From Halomonas icarae (GTDB lineage: Bacteria > Pseudomonadota > Gammaproteobacteria > Pseudomonadales > Halomonadaceae), in NCBI RefSeq assembly GCF_009901955.1, contig NZ_WUTS01000001.1:2621745-2685744 (forward strand): DNA of 64,000 nucleotides. Reading direction: 5' to 3'. Below, piece by piece: positions 41,687 through 50,464 of this stretch (the stretch's first letter is position 1; every line of letters starts with the position of its first letter). Position numbers and translations under genes: made by a program. Below the pieces are notes generated by a model. The model was not told the DNA's origin and made no database searches. It saw only the letters and a list, made by a program, of their open reading frames with translations.

Positions 41687-43789
41687 ATGTCGCCCTGGCT
41701 ACAGGCGTACCTGACGCCCAGCAGCAAGGCCGTGCAGTTCGCCATCAAGGCGACCCTGGCCATGCTGCTGGCCCTCTATGTGGCGCTGTGGTGCGATCTG
41801 GAACGCCCCTACTGGGCGCTGATCTCGGCGGCATTCCTGCAGATTCGACCGATGAGCGGCATGGTGGTCGAGAAGGGGCTGAGCCAGATCACCGGCACCC
41901 TGGTGGGCTGCGGTGCCGGCATCGCCATCATGAGCCTGTTAGGCCAGGCCCCCGTGCCGGCGCTGATCGTCCTGACCCTGTGGATCATGCTGTGCACCTA
42001 TGGCAGCTCGCTGCTGCGCAACAACGCCGCCTATGGCTGCATCATGGGCGCCGTCACGGCCATGCTGATCGTGGTGATCGGCGCCAGCCGGCCCGACGCC
42101 ATCTTCGCCATCGCCGTGGCCCGCCTGTCGGAGCTGGCCCTGGGGGCGGTGTGTGCCACCCTGGTCAGTTCACTGCTGTGGCCGATCAGGGTCGGCGATC
42201 ACCTGGGGCGCCAGGCCGACGAGGTCGTTAATCAGGCCTTCGTGCATGCGGCACAGCGGCTGACCGACTCCCAGGATCTCGGTGCACTCCAGACCACCCT
42301 GACCGGCAGCCTGGGGCCTCTCACCCTGCTCGAGGGCGACAGCCAGGCGGCCCGCTATGAAGGGCCGGAGGGACCGGGGCGAATTCGCGCCAGTCACGTG
42401 CTGACCCGCCATACCCTGCGAATGCTGGCTACCCTCCACGCTCTGCAGCAGCTGTTGCACCACGAAGGAAAGCGCCTCTCGCCGACGATCCACGATCTGG
42501 CAGCCGATCTGGCCGACGGCTTCCGCGGTTCGGCCGAGGGGAGTGGCGTCGCGGCGGCCCATCGGCGACTTCACGCGCTGCGTCATCGCGTGCTGGCGTG
42601 TCCCGATGAGGCTTTTTCCCCGATCGAGCAGCGCTGCCTGCTGGGCATGCGCGAGGCCCTGGGCCACGCCCTGGTGATGCTCGATGCCCGCGATGCCATT
42701 ACCCGCCCCCACGGCAAACGACTGCGCGGCGTCGCCCTCGACTGGCATCGCGATCACCTGGTCGCCGGACTCAATGCCCTGCGCGCCGGGATGGTCTTCA
42801 GTGTGCTCGCCACCTTCTGGCTGACTACCGGCTGGAGCAACGGGCAGGTGGCCATGCTGCTTGGCACCCTGCTGTCGGCCTTCTTCGCCAGCCATGACAA
42901 CCCGGTGGCGGTCTCCATGGTGTCCGCCAAGGGCATGCTGATGGCGATCCCCAGCGCCTTCCTGTTTGGCCATGTCCTGCTGGCTCAGGCCAGCGGCTTT
43001 CCGTTGCTGGCGATGCTGGTGCTTACCCCGCTGTTTCTCGGGCTGCTGGGGTCGGCCGATCCGCGACTGCTGGGCTACTGTCTGGCCTTTATCATCGGTA
43101 ATATTCTGCTGACCATGCCCGGCAATGGCATGGACCTCTCCTTCGAGGCCTTCATCAACCGTGCCATCGCCGTGATGATTGGACTCGCCACGGTGGTAAT
43201 GGGCTTTCGCCTGCTGCCCGGCCTGGGCGCCAACCTGCGCAAACGGCGTCTTATTGCCGCCATTGTCGGCGACTTACGCAGACTGGCGGGCTCGTCGGTG
43301 CATGAGGCCGAGGCACGCTTCATCGGTGCCATGGCCGACCGCATGCTGCATCTGGCCAAGCATGACGATGTGCTGCCGGAAGACCAGCGCCACCTCTTCA
43401 GCCTCGGCCTGACCGGCCTGGATACCGGCTACGCCTGCCTGCAGATCCGCCGACGCCTCGATGGCCTGACGGGCGGCGACCTGAAACAGGCCAAGCGGCG
43501 CTTCATCCTGGCGCTGGCCGATGCCTACGCCGACAGCGCCCGAGGCCAGACGCCTCGCGGGGTGCGCGAGGCGGGGGCCGCACTCACCGAGGCCGCCGGT
43601 CACCACCCCACGTTGAGCGAGCGTCATCAGGCCCTGCTCGCCGGGCTGATAGAGCGCCTCGATCTCGCCCTGCAGCGTCAGGCCCAGCGCGCGCATGCCT
43701 CCTATATGTCTCGCCAGGGGGATCAAGGTGCGGCCAGAGACGTGGCTCGCGACGGCGCGACGAAGCCCCCGGCGGATACCGCCAGATAG
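41687..43789 (+). CDS. aaeB: FUSC-family aromatic acid exporter (AaeB-like)
   Basis: 700 aa inner-membrane protein with two six-helix bundles (about 15-170 and 355-520) separated and followed by long cytoplasmic helical domains. FAIKATLAMLLALYVALWCDLERPYWALISAAFLQIRPMSGMVVEKGLSQITGTLVGC is diagnostic of the FUSC/AaeB family. E. coli AaeAB exports hydroxylated aromatic acids such as p-hydroxybenzoate. Slightly longer than the E. coli protein, with a polar C-terminal tail. Could relieve overflow from the aromatic-type catabolism earlier in the window. Confidence 0.9.
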   Translation: MSPWLQAYLTPSSKAVQFAIKATLAMLLALYVALWCDLERPYWALISAAFLQIRPMSGMVVEKGLSQITGTLVGCGAGIAIMSLLGQAPVPALIVLTLWIMLCTYGSSLLRNNAAYGCIMGAVTAMLIVVIGASRPDAIFAIAVARLSELALGAVCATLVSSLLWPIRVGDHLGRQADEVVNQAFVHAAQRLTDSQDLGALQTTLTGSLGPLTLLEGDSQAARYEGPEGPGRIRASHVLTRHTLRMLATLHALQQLLHHEGKRLSPTIHDLAADLADGFRGSAEGSGVAAAHRRLHALRHRVLACPDEAFSPIEQRCLLGMREALGHALVMLDARDAITRPHGKRLRGVALDWHRDHLVAGLNALRAGMVFSVLATFWLTTGWSNGQVAMLLGTLLSAFFASHDNPVAVSMVSAKGMLMAIPSAFLFGHVLLAQASGFPLLAMLVLTPLFLGLLGSADPRLLGYCLAFIIGNILLTMPGNGMDLSFEAFINRAIAVMIGLATVVMGFRLLPGLGANLRKRRLIAAIVGDLRRLAGSSVHEAEARFIGAMADRMLHLAKHDDVLPEDQRHLFSLGLTGLDTGYACLQIRRRLDGLTGGDLKQAKRRFILALADAYADSARGQTPRGVREAGAALTEAAGHHPTLSERHQALLAGLIERLDLALQRQAQRAHASYMSRQGDQGAARDVARDGATKPPADTAR

Positions 43790-43839
43790 CGACGGCTGGC
43801 GTCATTTCACAGATCGCGTATCCTCATGACGCCGTTGAC

Positions 43840-43866
43840 AGGCCCGCCCATCGCGCCGGGCCTTTA
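43840..43866 (+). terminator. probable terminator after aaeB
   Basis: AGGCCCG / CGGGCCT, 7-bp stem with a ten-base loop, followed by TTAATTT. It lies 50 bases after the aaeB stop and directly before the palindrome of the proVWX promoter region. Confidence 0.5.
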
Positions 43867-43867
43867 A

Positions 43868-43885
43868 TTTGAATGATCGTTCAAA
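43868..43885. promoter_or_regulatory. TetR/BetI-like palindrome upstream of proVWX
   Basis: TTTGAATGATCGTTCAAA, an 18-base palindrome with one mismatched pair, followed by an A tract and TATAGG. It lies about 120 bases before proV. Shape and TTGAA/TTCAA arms resemble TetR-family sites, including BetI-type sites at betaine genes; the binding protein is not in this window. Confidence 0.45.
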
Positions 43886-44006
43886 AAAAAGTAGGGTATA
43901 GGACCTTTCGCAACCGTCAACGCTCCCGCATGCCAAAATAGGCGGCATCGGCCGGCACATGCTGCGCCGTTTGCATTACGCCAGGGACTGACAAGAAGGC
44001 AAATCA

Positions 44007-45254
44007 ATGAATGAGAACCGAAACGTCAAGATTCGGGTTCGCAACCTGAGCAAGGTCTTCGGCAGCAATCCGAAGAAGGGGCTCGAATTGCGTGACCAGG
44101 GCCTCAAGCGCGCCGAGATTCACGAAAAGACCGGACAGACACTGGGACTCTCCAATATCGACTTCGATGTCTATGAAGGCGAGCTACTGGTGATCATGGG
44201 CCTCTCCGGTTCCGGCAAGTCGACCCTGATCCGCTGCCTAAACCGCCTGATCGAGCCTACCGAGGGCGAGATCGTCATCGACGACGAAAACATTCCCGAG
44301 CTCGATGACAAGGCACTGTTGGAGTGCCGCCGTCGCCACTTCTCCATGGTGTTCCAGAATTTCGCGCTGTTCCCGCATCGTACGGTCATCCAGAACGCCG
44401 AGTTCGGGCTGGAGATTCGTGGTGTGGAGAAGGGAGAGCGGACCGACATCGCCCGCAAGGCACTCAAGCAGGTAGGCCTCGAGAGCTGGGAAAATGCCTA
44501 TCCCAATCAGCTCTCCGGCGGCATGCAGCAGCGTGTGGGCCTGGCCCGTGCCCTGGCCAACGACTCCACCGTGCTGCTGATGGACGAGGCCTTCTCGGCA
44601 CTGGACCCGCTGATTCGTGGCGATATGCAGCAGGAGCTGCAGGAACTGCAGAGCCGCATGCAGAAGACCACGGTATTCATTACCCACGATCTCGACGAGG
44701 CGCTCAACATCGCCGACCGCATCATCCTGCTCAAGGATGGTGAGATCGTGCAGATCGGCACGCCGGAAGAGATTCTGACCCAGCCTGCCGACGAGTACGT
44801 GAGACGCTTCGTGGAAGGCGTGGACATGTCCAAGATCCTTACCGCCGAGCATGCCATGCGCAAGGTGCGCGCCATCGCCCGGGATACCGACGGTCCTCGC
44901 ACCACGCTGCGCAAGATGCACGAGAACAACATCGACTCCATCTACGTCACCCGCCGGGATCGCACCCTGGTCGGGCTGGCCGAGGTCGATGCCCTCGAGC
45001 AGGCGGCCAACGAAGGCCGGGACACCATCGCCGACTGCATGACCCAGGAGTTCCGTAGCGTGAGGCTCGACGAGCCGATGCATAACCTGTTCGCCATGTT
45101 CAGCGAGAAGAGCTACCCCATCGCGGTGGTGGATGCCGACAACCGGCTGCTCGGTGTGGTGGTCAAGGGGGCGGTGCTCGACCAGCTGGCCCAGGCCGCC
45201 GAGTCCTCGACGGTAAATGAAGACAATCTCACGGCAGCGGCAGGAGACCAGTGA
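44007..45254 (+). CDS. proV: glycine betaine/proline ABC transporter ATP-binding protein
   Basis: 415 aa ATPase energising compatible-solute uptake under salt stress. Walker A GLSGSGKST, signature LSGGMQQRVGLARAL, Walker B VLLMDEAFSALD and switch His in VFITHDLDEA are intact. The N-terminal RVRNLSKVFGSNPKKGLEL extension and the C-terminal CBS pair (about 285-400) are those of ProV/OpuA proteins, whose CBS domains sense ionic strength. First gene of proVWX; its stop overlaps the proW start (TGATG). Confidence 0.95.
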   Translation: MNENRNVKIRVRNLSKVFGSNPKKGLELRDQGLKRAEIHEKTGQTLGLSNIDFDVYEGELLVIMGLSGSGKSTLIRCLNRLIEPTEGEIVIDDENIPELDDKALLECRRRHFSMVFQNFALFPHRTVIQNAEFGLEIRGVEKGERTDIARKALKQVGLESWENAYPNQLSGGMQQRVGLARALANDSTVLLMDEAFSALDPLIRGDMQQELQELQSRMQKTTVFITHDLDEALNIADRIILLKDGEIVQIGTPEEILTQPADEYVRRFVEGVDMSKILTAEHAMRKVRAIARDTDGPRTTLRKMHENNIDSIYVTRRDRTLVGLAEVDALEQAANEGRDTIADCMTQEFRSVRLDEPMHNLFAMFSEKSYPIAVVDADNRLLGVVVKGAVLDQLAQAAESSTVNEDNLTAAAGDQ

Positions 45255-46093
45255 TGGCGATCGACATTCCCCGTATTCCCCTCGGCAACTGGATCGAAGG
45301 TAGCCTCGAGTGGCTGACCAGCGAGTACTCCATGGTCACCCGCGGCATCTCCCGCGTGACCCAGACCGGTATCGACGGACTCAACGATGCCCTGATGTGG
45401 CTCCCCCCCTGGGGACTGCTGCTGATCATCGTTGGCCTGTGCTGGTGGCTGGCCAACGCGCGCCTGGCGATCGGCGCCGCTGCCGGCATGGCCCTGATCT
45501 GGAACATGGACCTGTGGGATCCGATGATCGAGACCCTCACCCTGGTGGTGATCGCCACCCTGGTGGCGGTGGTGATCGCCCTGCCGGTGGGCATCGCCGC
45601 GGCGCTCTCCGAGCGGCTCTACCGTGTGATCATGCCGGTGCTCGACTTCATGCAGACCATGCCGGCCTTCGTCTATCTGATCCCGGCGATCCCCTTCTTC
45701 GGCATCGGCTCGGTATCGGCGATCTTCGCCACGGTGATCTTCTCCATGCCACCGGCGATCCGCTTCACCACCCTGGGTATCCGCCAGGTACCCGGCGAGC
45801 TGATCGAGGCCGCCGACGCCTACGGTGCCACGCGTGGCCAGAAGCTGATCAAGGTGCAGCTGCCGCTGTCGCTGCCCACGGTGATGGCGGGGATCAACCA
45901 GACCATCATGCTGGCCCTCTCCATGGTGGTGATCGCCGCCATGATCGGCGCCGACGGCCTGGGCAGCGAGGTGTGGCGTGCCATCCAGCGTCTGCGCCCG
46001 GGTGATGGCTTCGAGGCCGGCATCGCCGTGGTGATCCTGGCCATGCTGCTCGACCGCCTGACCCAGTCCCTGCGCAAGCAGCGCAAGTCCTGA
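45254..46093 (+). CDS. proW: glycine betaine ABC transporter permease
   Basis: 279 aa inner-membrane permease, BPD_transp_1 family, with an N-terminal amphipathic segment and about six helices. DFMQTMPAFVYLIPAIPFFGIGSVSAIFATVIFSMPPAIRFTTLGIRQVPGELIEAADAYGAT includes the EAA loop that docks to ProV. Shorter N-terminus than E. coli ProW (354 aa). The last codons and stop lie within a 24-base tandem duplication. Confidence 0.95.
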   Translation: MAIDIPRIPLGNWIEGSLEWLTSEYSMVTRGISRVTQTGIDGLNDALMWLPPWGLLLIIVGLCWWLANARLAIGAAAGMALIWNMDLWDPMIETLTLVVIATLVAVVIALPVGIAAALSERLYRVIMPVLDFMQTMPAFVYLIPAIPFFGIGSVSAIFATVIFSMPPAIRFTTLGIRQVPGELIEAADAYGATRGQKLIKVQLPLSLPTVMAGINQTIMLALSMVVIAAMIGADGLGSEVWRAIQRLRPGDGFEAGIAVVILAMLLDRLTQSLRKQRKS

Positions 46094-46120
46094 GCCGGCA
46101 AGCAGCGCAAGTCCTGAGCC
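46074..46120. repeat. tandem duplication of the proW 3' end with stop
   Basis: A 23-base sequence (46074-46096, beginning GCAAGCAGCGCAAGTCCTGA) recurs at 46098-46120, a 24-base in-frame period. The second copy would encode GKQRKS and a second stop. Probably replication slippage. Confidence 0.9.
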
Positions 46121-46212
46121 CGATGGCCGAAGGCTGCGTTGAGGGCCTCGGTTGAAAGCTCGAAAAGAAATCGCCAGAGTGTTGTTGTACATACTTGGAG
46201 GAAGGAACCACG

Positions 46213-47082
46213 ATGAAGCATCTGCTTAACCGTCGCATCCGCCTCGCCGGCCTGGCTCTTGCCACCGGCGCCGCTCTCACCGCGGGCGCCGCGCAAGCCG
46301 AGGAGAAGGGTACCGTGCACCTGGCCTATGTCGAATGGGCCTCTACCGTCGCCTCCACCAACGTGATGCAGGTGGTGCTCGAACAGGCCGGCTACGATGT
46401 CGAGACCTCCTCGCTGTCCGCCGCCGCCATGTGGCAGTCGGTCGCCACCGGTGACGTCGACGCGCACCTGGCCGGCTGGCTGCCGATCACCCACGAGGAC
46501 TACTACGCCAAGCTCAAGGATGACCTGGTCGATGCCGGCGTCAGCCTCGAGGGCGCCAAGCTGGGCCTGGTGGTCCCCGCCTACAGTGAAGCCGACTCCA
46601 TCGCCGACCTGAACGATCACGTCGACAGCTTCGACGGCAAGCTCACCGGCATCGATCCGGGCGCCGGCGTGATGCGCCTGACCGAGCAGGTCATCGAGGA
46701 TTACGACCTCGACTATGACCTGCTCAGCGGCAGCGGCGCGACCATGACCGCCGCCCTCAAGAATGCCATCGACAATGAGCAGGATGTGGCGGTGACCGGC
46801 TGGGCGCCCCACTGGAAGCTGGCCCGCTGGGACCTCAAGTTCCTCGAGGACCCCAAGGGCACCTACGGCGGTGAGGAGCAGATTCACACCATCGTCCGCC
46901 AGGGTCTCGAAGAGGAGATGCCCGAAGCCTACGCCATCCTGAGTGCCTTCAACTGGGACACCGAGATGATGGGCGAGGTCATGCTCATGCAGGAAGAGGG
47001 TGACGACCCCTACGCGGAAGCCAAGAAGTGGGTCGAGGAGAACCAGGACGTGGTTCAGGAGTGGCTCGACGCCGCCTCCTGA
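46213..47082 (+). CDS. proX: glycine betaine ABC transporter substrate-binding protein
   Basis: 289 aa periplasmic OpuAC-family binding protein. Signal peptide MKHLLNRRIRLAGLALATGA ending near AQA/EEKGT. Aromatic-box residues that hold the quaternary ammonium group are visible in YVEWASTVAS, MWQSVATGDVDAHLAGWLP and VTGWAPHWKLARWDLKFLED. GGAGGAAGG upstream supports ATG 46213. It is 119 bases after proW, and followed by a strong terminator; a processed, highly expressed third cistron is likely. Strongly acidic, as in halophiles. Confidence 0.95.
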   Translation: MKHLLNRRIRLAGLALATGAALTAGAAQAEEKGTVHLAYVEWASTVASTNVMQVVLEQAGYDVETSSLSAAAMWQSVATGDVDAHLAGWLPITHEDYYAKLKDDLVDAGVSLEGAKLGLVVPAYSEADSIADLNDHVDSFDGKLTGIDPGAGVMRLTEQVIEDYDLDYDLLSGSGATMTAALKNAIDNEQDVAVTGWAPHWKLARWDLKFLEDPKGTYGGEEQIHTIVRQGLEEEMPEAYAILSAFNWDTEMMGEVMLMQEEGDDPYAEAKKWVEENQDVVQEWLDAAS

Positions 47083-47127
47083 GGGCGGACAACGACTCAC
47101 TCCTCCCTGGCTGATGATTGACCAGGT

Positions 47128-47158
47128 AAAGGGGAGGCACCAGCGTGCCTCCCCTTTT
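47128..47158 (+). terminator. strong terminator after proVWX
   Basis: 13-bp perfect stem (AAAGGGGAGGCAC / GTGCCTCCCCTTT) with a CAGC loop and a TTTT run, 46 bases after the proX stop. Confidence 0.92.
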
Positions 47159-47264
47159 GCGTATCGAGATGCGACTACACTAATTTCAGCAAGGTCGGCT
47201 CAGCACGGTCGACACTCGGACTCGGAAGGAGAGCCACCGTTCCCGATCCGCCGCAGGCTAGCTC

Positions 47265-47351
47265 GTCGCAAGCAAGCCCATGGCAGGAAGAGCGTCGCAA
47301 GCAAGCTCGTGGCAAGAAGAGCGTCGCAAGAAGCCCCGTGGCAACAGTACG
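47265..47351. repeat. 29-bp tandem repeat x3 upstream of usp
   Basis: Units at 47265, 47294 and 47323 start GTCGCAAGCAAGC; the first two differ at four positions, the third is more diverged. The block ends 25 bases before the usp start and includes the would-be leader. A slippage-prone leader or a binding array are possible. Confidence 0.8.
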
Positions 47352-47375
47352 CATGGTAAACAAGGAGAAGCAGGC

Positions 47376-47804
47376 ATGTTCAACAAGATCATGGTGCCGG
47401 TCGATCTGGCACATATCGAGGTGATCGAGCCATCGCTGAAGGTATCCGCGGACATGGCACGCCACTACCAGGCCGAGGTCTGCTATGTCGGGGTCACCGC
47501 CACCACGCCAGGCAGTGTGGCGCGCACTCCCGAGGAGTATGCCCAGAAGCTGGAGGCCTTCGCCCAGCAACGTGGGCAGGTGCATGGCCAGCCGGTCAGC
47601 AGCAAGATGATCTGTCGGGTCGATCCTGTCGCCGATCTGGTCGACACGCTGGTCAAGGCCATCGACGAGGTCGAGGCCGACCTCGTGGTAATGCCGACCC
47701 ACGCCCACCGCCACCTGGATATTGTCATGCCGGCCAATGGCAGCCAGGTCGCCAGCCGCACCAGTGCATCGGTCTTCCTGGTGCGTCCCGACGCCAACGA
47801 ATAA
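47376..47804 (+). CDS. universal stress protein (UspA family)
   Basis: 142 aa cytoplasmic Usp-fold protein: MFNKIMVPVDLAHIEVIEPSLKVSADMA at the start and DLVVMPTHAHRHLDIVMPANGSQVASRTSASVFLVRP at the end, where the usual ATP-binding GxxG(9)GS(S/T) is altered to an ANGSQVASRTS variant, so ATP binding is uncertain. AAGGAG eight bases before ATG 47376. It sits between the proVWX and BCCT transporters; in Halomonas elongata the Usp TeaD regulates the ectoine TRAP carrier, so a regulatory role with these osmolyte carriers is plausible. Confidence 0.9.
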   Translation: MFNKIMVPVDLAHIEVIEPSLKVSADMARHYQAEVCYVGVTATTPGSVARTPEEYAQKLEAFAQQRGQVHGQPVSSKMICRVDPVADLVDTLVKAIDEVEADLVVMPTHAHRHLDIVMPANGSQVASRTSASVFLVRPDANE

Positions 47805-47879
47805 CGACTTCACCACCCGCACTGGCGTACAACAACAGCTCGAACCTGCGCTTTTCACTCACCTGAAGGGAGATGTCTC

Positions 47880-49553
47880 GTGGCCAAATCGACCAACGAC
47901 GACAAGCCCCAGGAGCCTCAGCAGGGTTCCGAGGGGATTCCGGCCCCGGAAGGGCCGGCAAACCTGATCGACACGGATTACGTGATCGGTCAAGACAATA
48001 TCAAGGCGTCCCCGTTAGGGGTCGACGTGGATCTGCACAGCACGGTCTTCATGGTCTCCTCGGTCGTGATCCTGCTGTTCGTGATCCTGACGCTGGCCAT
48101 GCAGGCTCAGATGGAGCCGATCTTCGATGCCATGTTCAGCTTCCTGACCACCAAGCTGACCTGGGTATTCCTGCTCGGTGCCAACGTCTTCGTGATACTC
48201 GCGCTGGTGCTGATCTTCACCCCCATGGGCAAGGTGCGCATCGGTGGCGCCCACGCCACGCCTGACTTCAGCTACGCCGGCTGGTTCGCCATGCTGTTCG
48301 CCGCCGGCATGGGCATCGGCCTGATGTTCTATGGCGTGTCGGAGCCCTTGGGCCACTATGGCACCGCTCTGGGTGGCGTCAGCCTGGGCGAGGATGGCCT
48401 GCGTACCGACTGGTCACCGCTGGGTGGCGCCGGGGGCGACCAGGCCGGCGCCGTTGCACTCAGCATGGCGGCCACCATCTTCCACTGGGGCCTTCACCCC
48501 TGGGGCGCCTATGCCATCGTCGGCCTGTCGTTGGCAATCTTCGCCTACAACAAGGGCCTGCCGCTGACCATGCGCTCGATCTTCTACCCGGTGCTGGGTG
48601 AGCGCATCTGGGGCTGGCCGGGCCACCTGATCGATATTCTGGCGGTCTTCGCCACGCTGTTCGGCCTGGCTACCTCGCTGGGGCTTGGTGCCACTCAGGC
48701 CTCGGCCGGTCTCAACTACCTGTTCGGCATCCCCGACAGCAACGTGACCCTGGTGCTGCTGATCCTGGGCATCACCGTCGTCGCCCTGGGGTCGATCATG
48801 CTCGGCGTCGACAAGGGCGTGCAGCGCCTGTCGCAGCTCAACATGGGACTCGCCCTGCTGCTGCTGCTGTTCGTGATTGCCGTGGGACCGACGCTGATGA
48901 TCGCCACCGGGGTATTCGAGAACCTGCTGGGCTACGTGAAGAATCTGCCGGCCCTCTCCATGCCGTTCGGGCGTGAGGATGCCAACTTCAGCCAGGGCTG
49001 GACCGCCTTCTACTGGGCCTGGTGGATCGCCTGGTCGCCCTTCGTCGGCATGTTCATCGCCCGCGTCAGCCGCGGTCGTACCGTACGTGAGTTCCTGATC
49101 GCGGTGCTGGTGGTGCCGACACTCGCCTCGGTGGTGTGGATGACCGCCTTCGGCACCACCGCCATCGACCAGGTGATCAACCAGGGCATCACCGAGGTGC
49201 AGGATGCGGCACTGGAACTGCAGCTGTTCACCATGCTGGAGCATCTGCCGCTGACCACCATCACCTCCTTCGTCGGCATCGTGCTGGTGATCGTGTTCTT
49301 TATCACCTCCTCCGACTCCGGTTCGCTGGTGATCGATTCCATCACGGCCGGTGGCAAGGTCGATGCGCCCAAGCCCCAGCGCGTGTTCTGGGCGCTGATC
49401 GAGGGCGCGATCGCCATCGCCCTGCTGTTGGGCGGCGGCCTCGGCGCCCTGCAGACCGCCGCATTGACTACCGGGCTGCCCTTCACCCTGGTGCTTCTGG
49501 TGGGCTGTTACGCCATCGTCAAGGGGCTGATGAGCGAGCCCAAGGCCAAGTAG
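47880..49553 (+). CDS. BCCT family betaine/choline/carnitine transporter
   Basis: 557 aa sodium- or proton-coupled carrier with 12 helices after a polar N-terminal extension of about 50 residues. The hallmark WTAFYWAWWIAWSPFVGMFIARVSRGRTVREF (about 375-406) includes the Trp substrate box and amphipathic helix 7; AAGMGIGLMFYGVSEP is the sodium/substrate helix 3 region. The C-terminal tail is short, unlike long BetT. GTG start with GGGAG upstream. Probably takes up betaine or choline for osmoprotection. Confidence 0.95.
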   Translation: MAKSTNDDKPQEPQQGSEGIPAPEGPANLIDTDYVIGQDNIKASPLGVDVDLHSTVFMVSSVVILLFVILTLAMQAQMEPIFDAMFSFLTTKLTWVFLLGANVFVILALVLIFTPMGKVRIGGAHATPDFSYAGWFAMLFAAGMGIGLMFYGVSEPLGHYGTALGGVSLGEDGLRTDWSPLGGAGGDQAGAVALSMAATIFHWGLHPWGAYAIVGLSLAIFAYNKGLPLTMRSIFYPVLGERIWGWPGHLIDILAVFATLFGLATSLGLGATQASAGLNYLFGIPDSNVTLVLLILGITVVALGSIMLGVDKGVQRLSQLNMGLALLLLLFVIAVGPTLMIATGVFENLLGYVKNLPALSMPFGREDANFSQGWTAFYWAWWIAWSPFVGMFIARVSRGRTVREFLIAVLVVPTLASVVWMTAFGTTAIDQVINQGITEVQDAALELQLFTMLEHLPLTTITSFVGIVLVIVFFITSSDSGSLVIDSITAGGKVDAPKPQRVFWALIEGAIAIALLLGGGLGALQTAALTTGLPFTLVLLVGCYAIVKGLMSEPKAK

Positions 49554-49597
49554 GTCGACAAGCAGGTGAGTCGGCAAGTTACACGACTCGGCAAGAC

Positions 49598-49629
49598 GCA
49601 GAGAGGCGGCCTACGGGCCGCCTCTCTGC
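49598..49629. terminator. hairpin terminator after BCCT gene
   Basis: Perfect 14-bp stem GCAGAGAGGCGGCC / GGCCGCCTCTCTGC with a TACG loop, 45 bases after the stop codon. No long T tract; works as a bidirectional structure between convergent genes. Confidence 0.8.
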
Positions 49630-49742
49630 GGTTATGGCCAGTCGCCAGACTCAGCCTCCTGCCTTCCCAGTTACTGACTTCTCGACTCCTGACCTCGCAA
49701 CGCCTGCCTCGCCAGCCTCTGCGGCTTCGGTTTTTTTGTTCC

Positions 49743-50462
49743 TCAGCTCCACAACTCGCCCACCGGCGTCTCGGCCGAAAAGCGGCTGGCCACCTGGGCC
49801 TGAAACAGCTCGGCCGTGGCCAGCGCATCCACCAGCGCATGATGCCCCTGATAGGCTGGCAGGCCATAGCGTTCACGACTGGCATTGAGGCGAATGGAGA
49901 CCGGGGGACGCCCCAGCCAGCGCCGAAAGCGTGCCCACAACGATTGACGATGCAGCCGCGCCTCCAGCGACATGGTGTCGATCACCGGATAGAGCAGCCC
50001 CTCGCCCCAACGGTTACGCACGGCCGTGTCGATGAAACCGCGCTCGATATGGCGGTAGTGCACCACCGCCAGGCGCCCTCTCAGGACATCCAGCACCGCG
50101 GGCAGCACCTCCTGCAGATCGGGCGCATCGACCACCTCGCTATGGGTGATGCGGTGCAGTGTCACCGAGCTATCGGTCAGTTCGCGATAGGGCTTCAGCA
50201 CCCAGTATCGCGCCTCGCGAAGGGGGATACGCGCCAGGCTAAAGGGCACCACACCGATGCTGACGATGGCGTGACGCCGCGGGTCGAGCCCGGTGGTCTC
50301 GATATCCAGCGCCACCAGCGGTACCTCGCCGATGGGCGTATCGGGCGCCGGGCAGCCAGCGGCGAAATACTTGGCCAGCAGGGGATGGCGCACCCGGTCG
50401 GCGCGATCGGCAAGATACTCCGGCCAGCCCGGGACGGGCTGGCGGATCTTCTTGAAGATCAT
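49743..50462 (-). CDS. 3'-5' exonuclease, DnaQ-like (DEDDh)
   Basis: 239 aa. Exo I is LDIETTGLDPRRHAIVSIG with the two acidic ligands, Exo III is HHALVDALATAELF with His and Asp. In Exo II (VVHYRHIERGFID) the usual Asp appears as Glu, a variation worth noting. The gene follows the DUF294 regulator by two bases in the same operon; that pair is conserved near acetate-metabolism genes in Pseudomonas and relatives. Could process DNA, RNA or a nucleotide signal. Confidence 0.88.
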   Translation of the reverse strand: MIFKKIRQPVPGWPEYLADRADRVRHPLLAKYFAAGCPAPDTPIGEVPLVALDIETTGLDPRRHAIVSIGVVPFSLARIPLREARYWVLKPYRELTDSSVTLHRITHSEVVDAPDLQEVLPAVLDVLRGRLAVVHYRHIERGFIDTAVRNRWGEGLLYPVIDTMSLEARLHRQSLWARFRRWLGRPPVSIRLNASRERYGLPAYQGHHALVDALATAELFQAQVASRFSAETPVGELWS

Positions 50463-50464
50463 GC

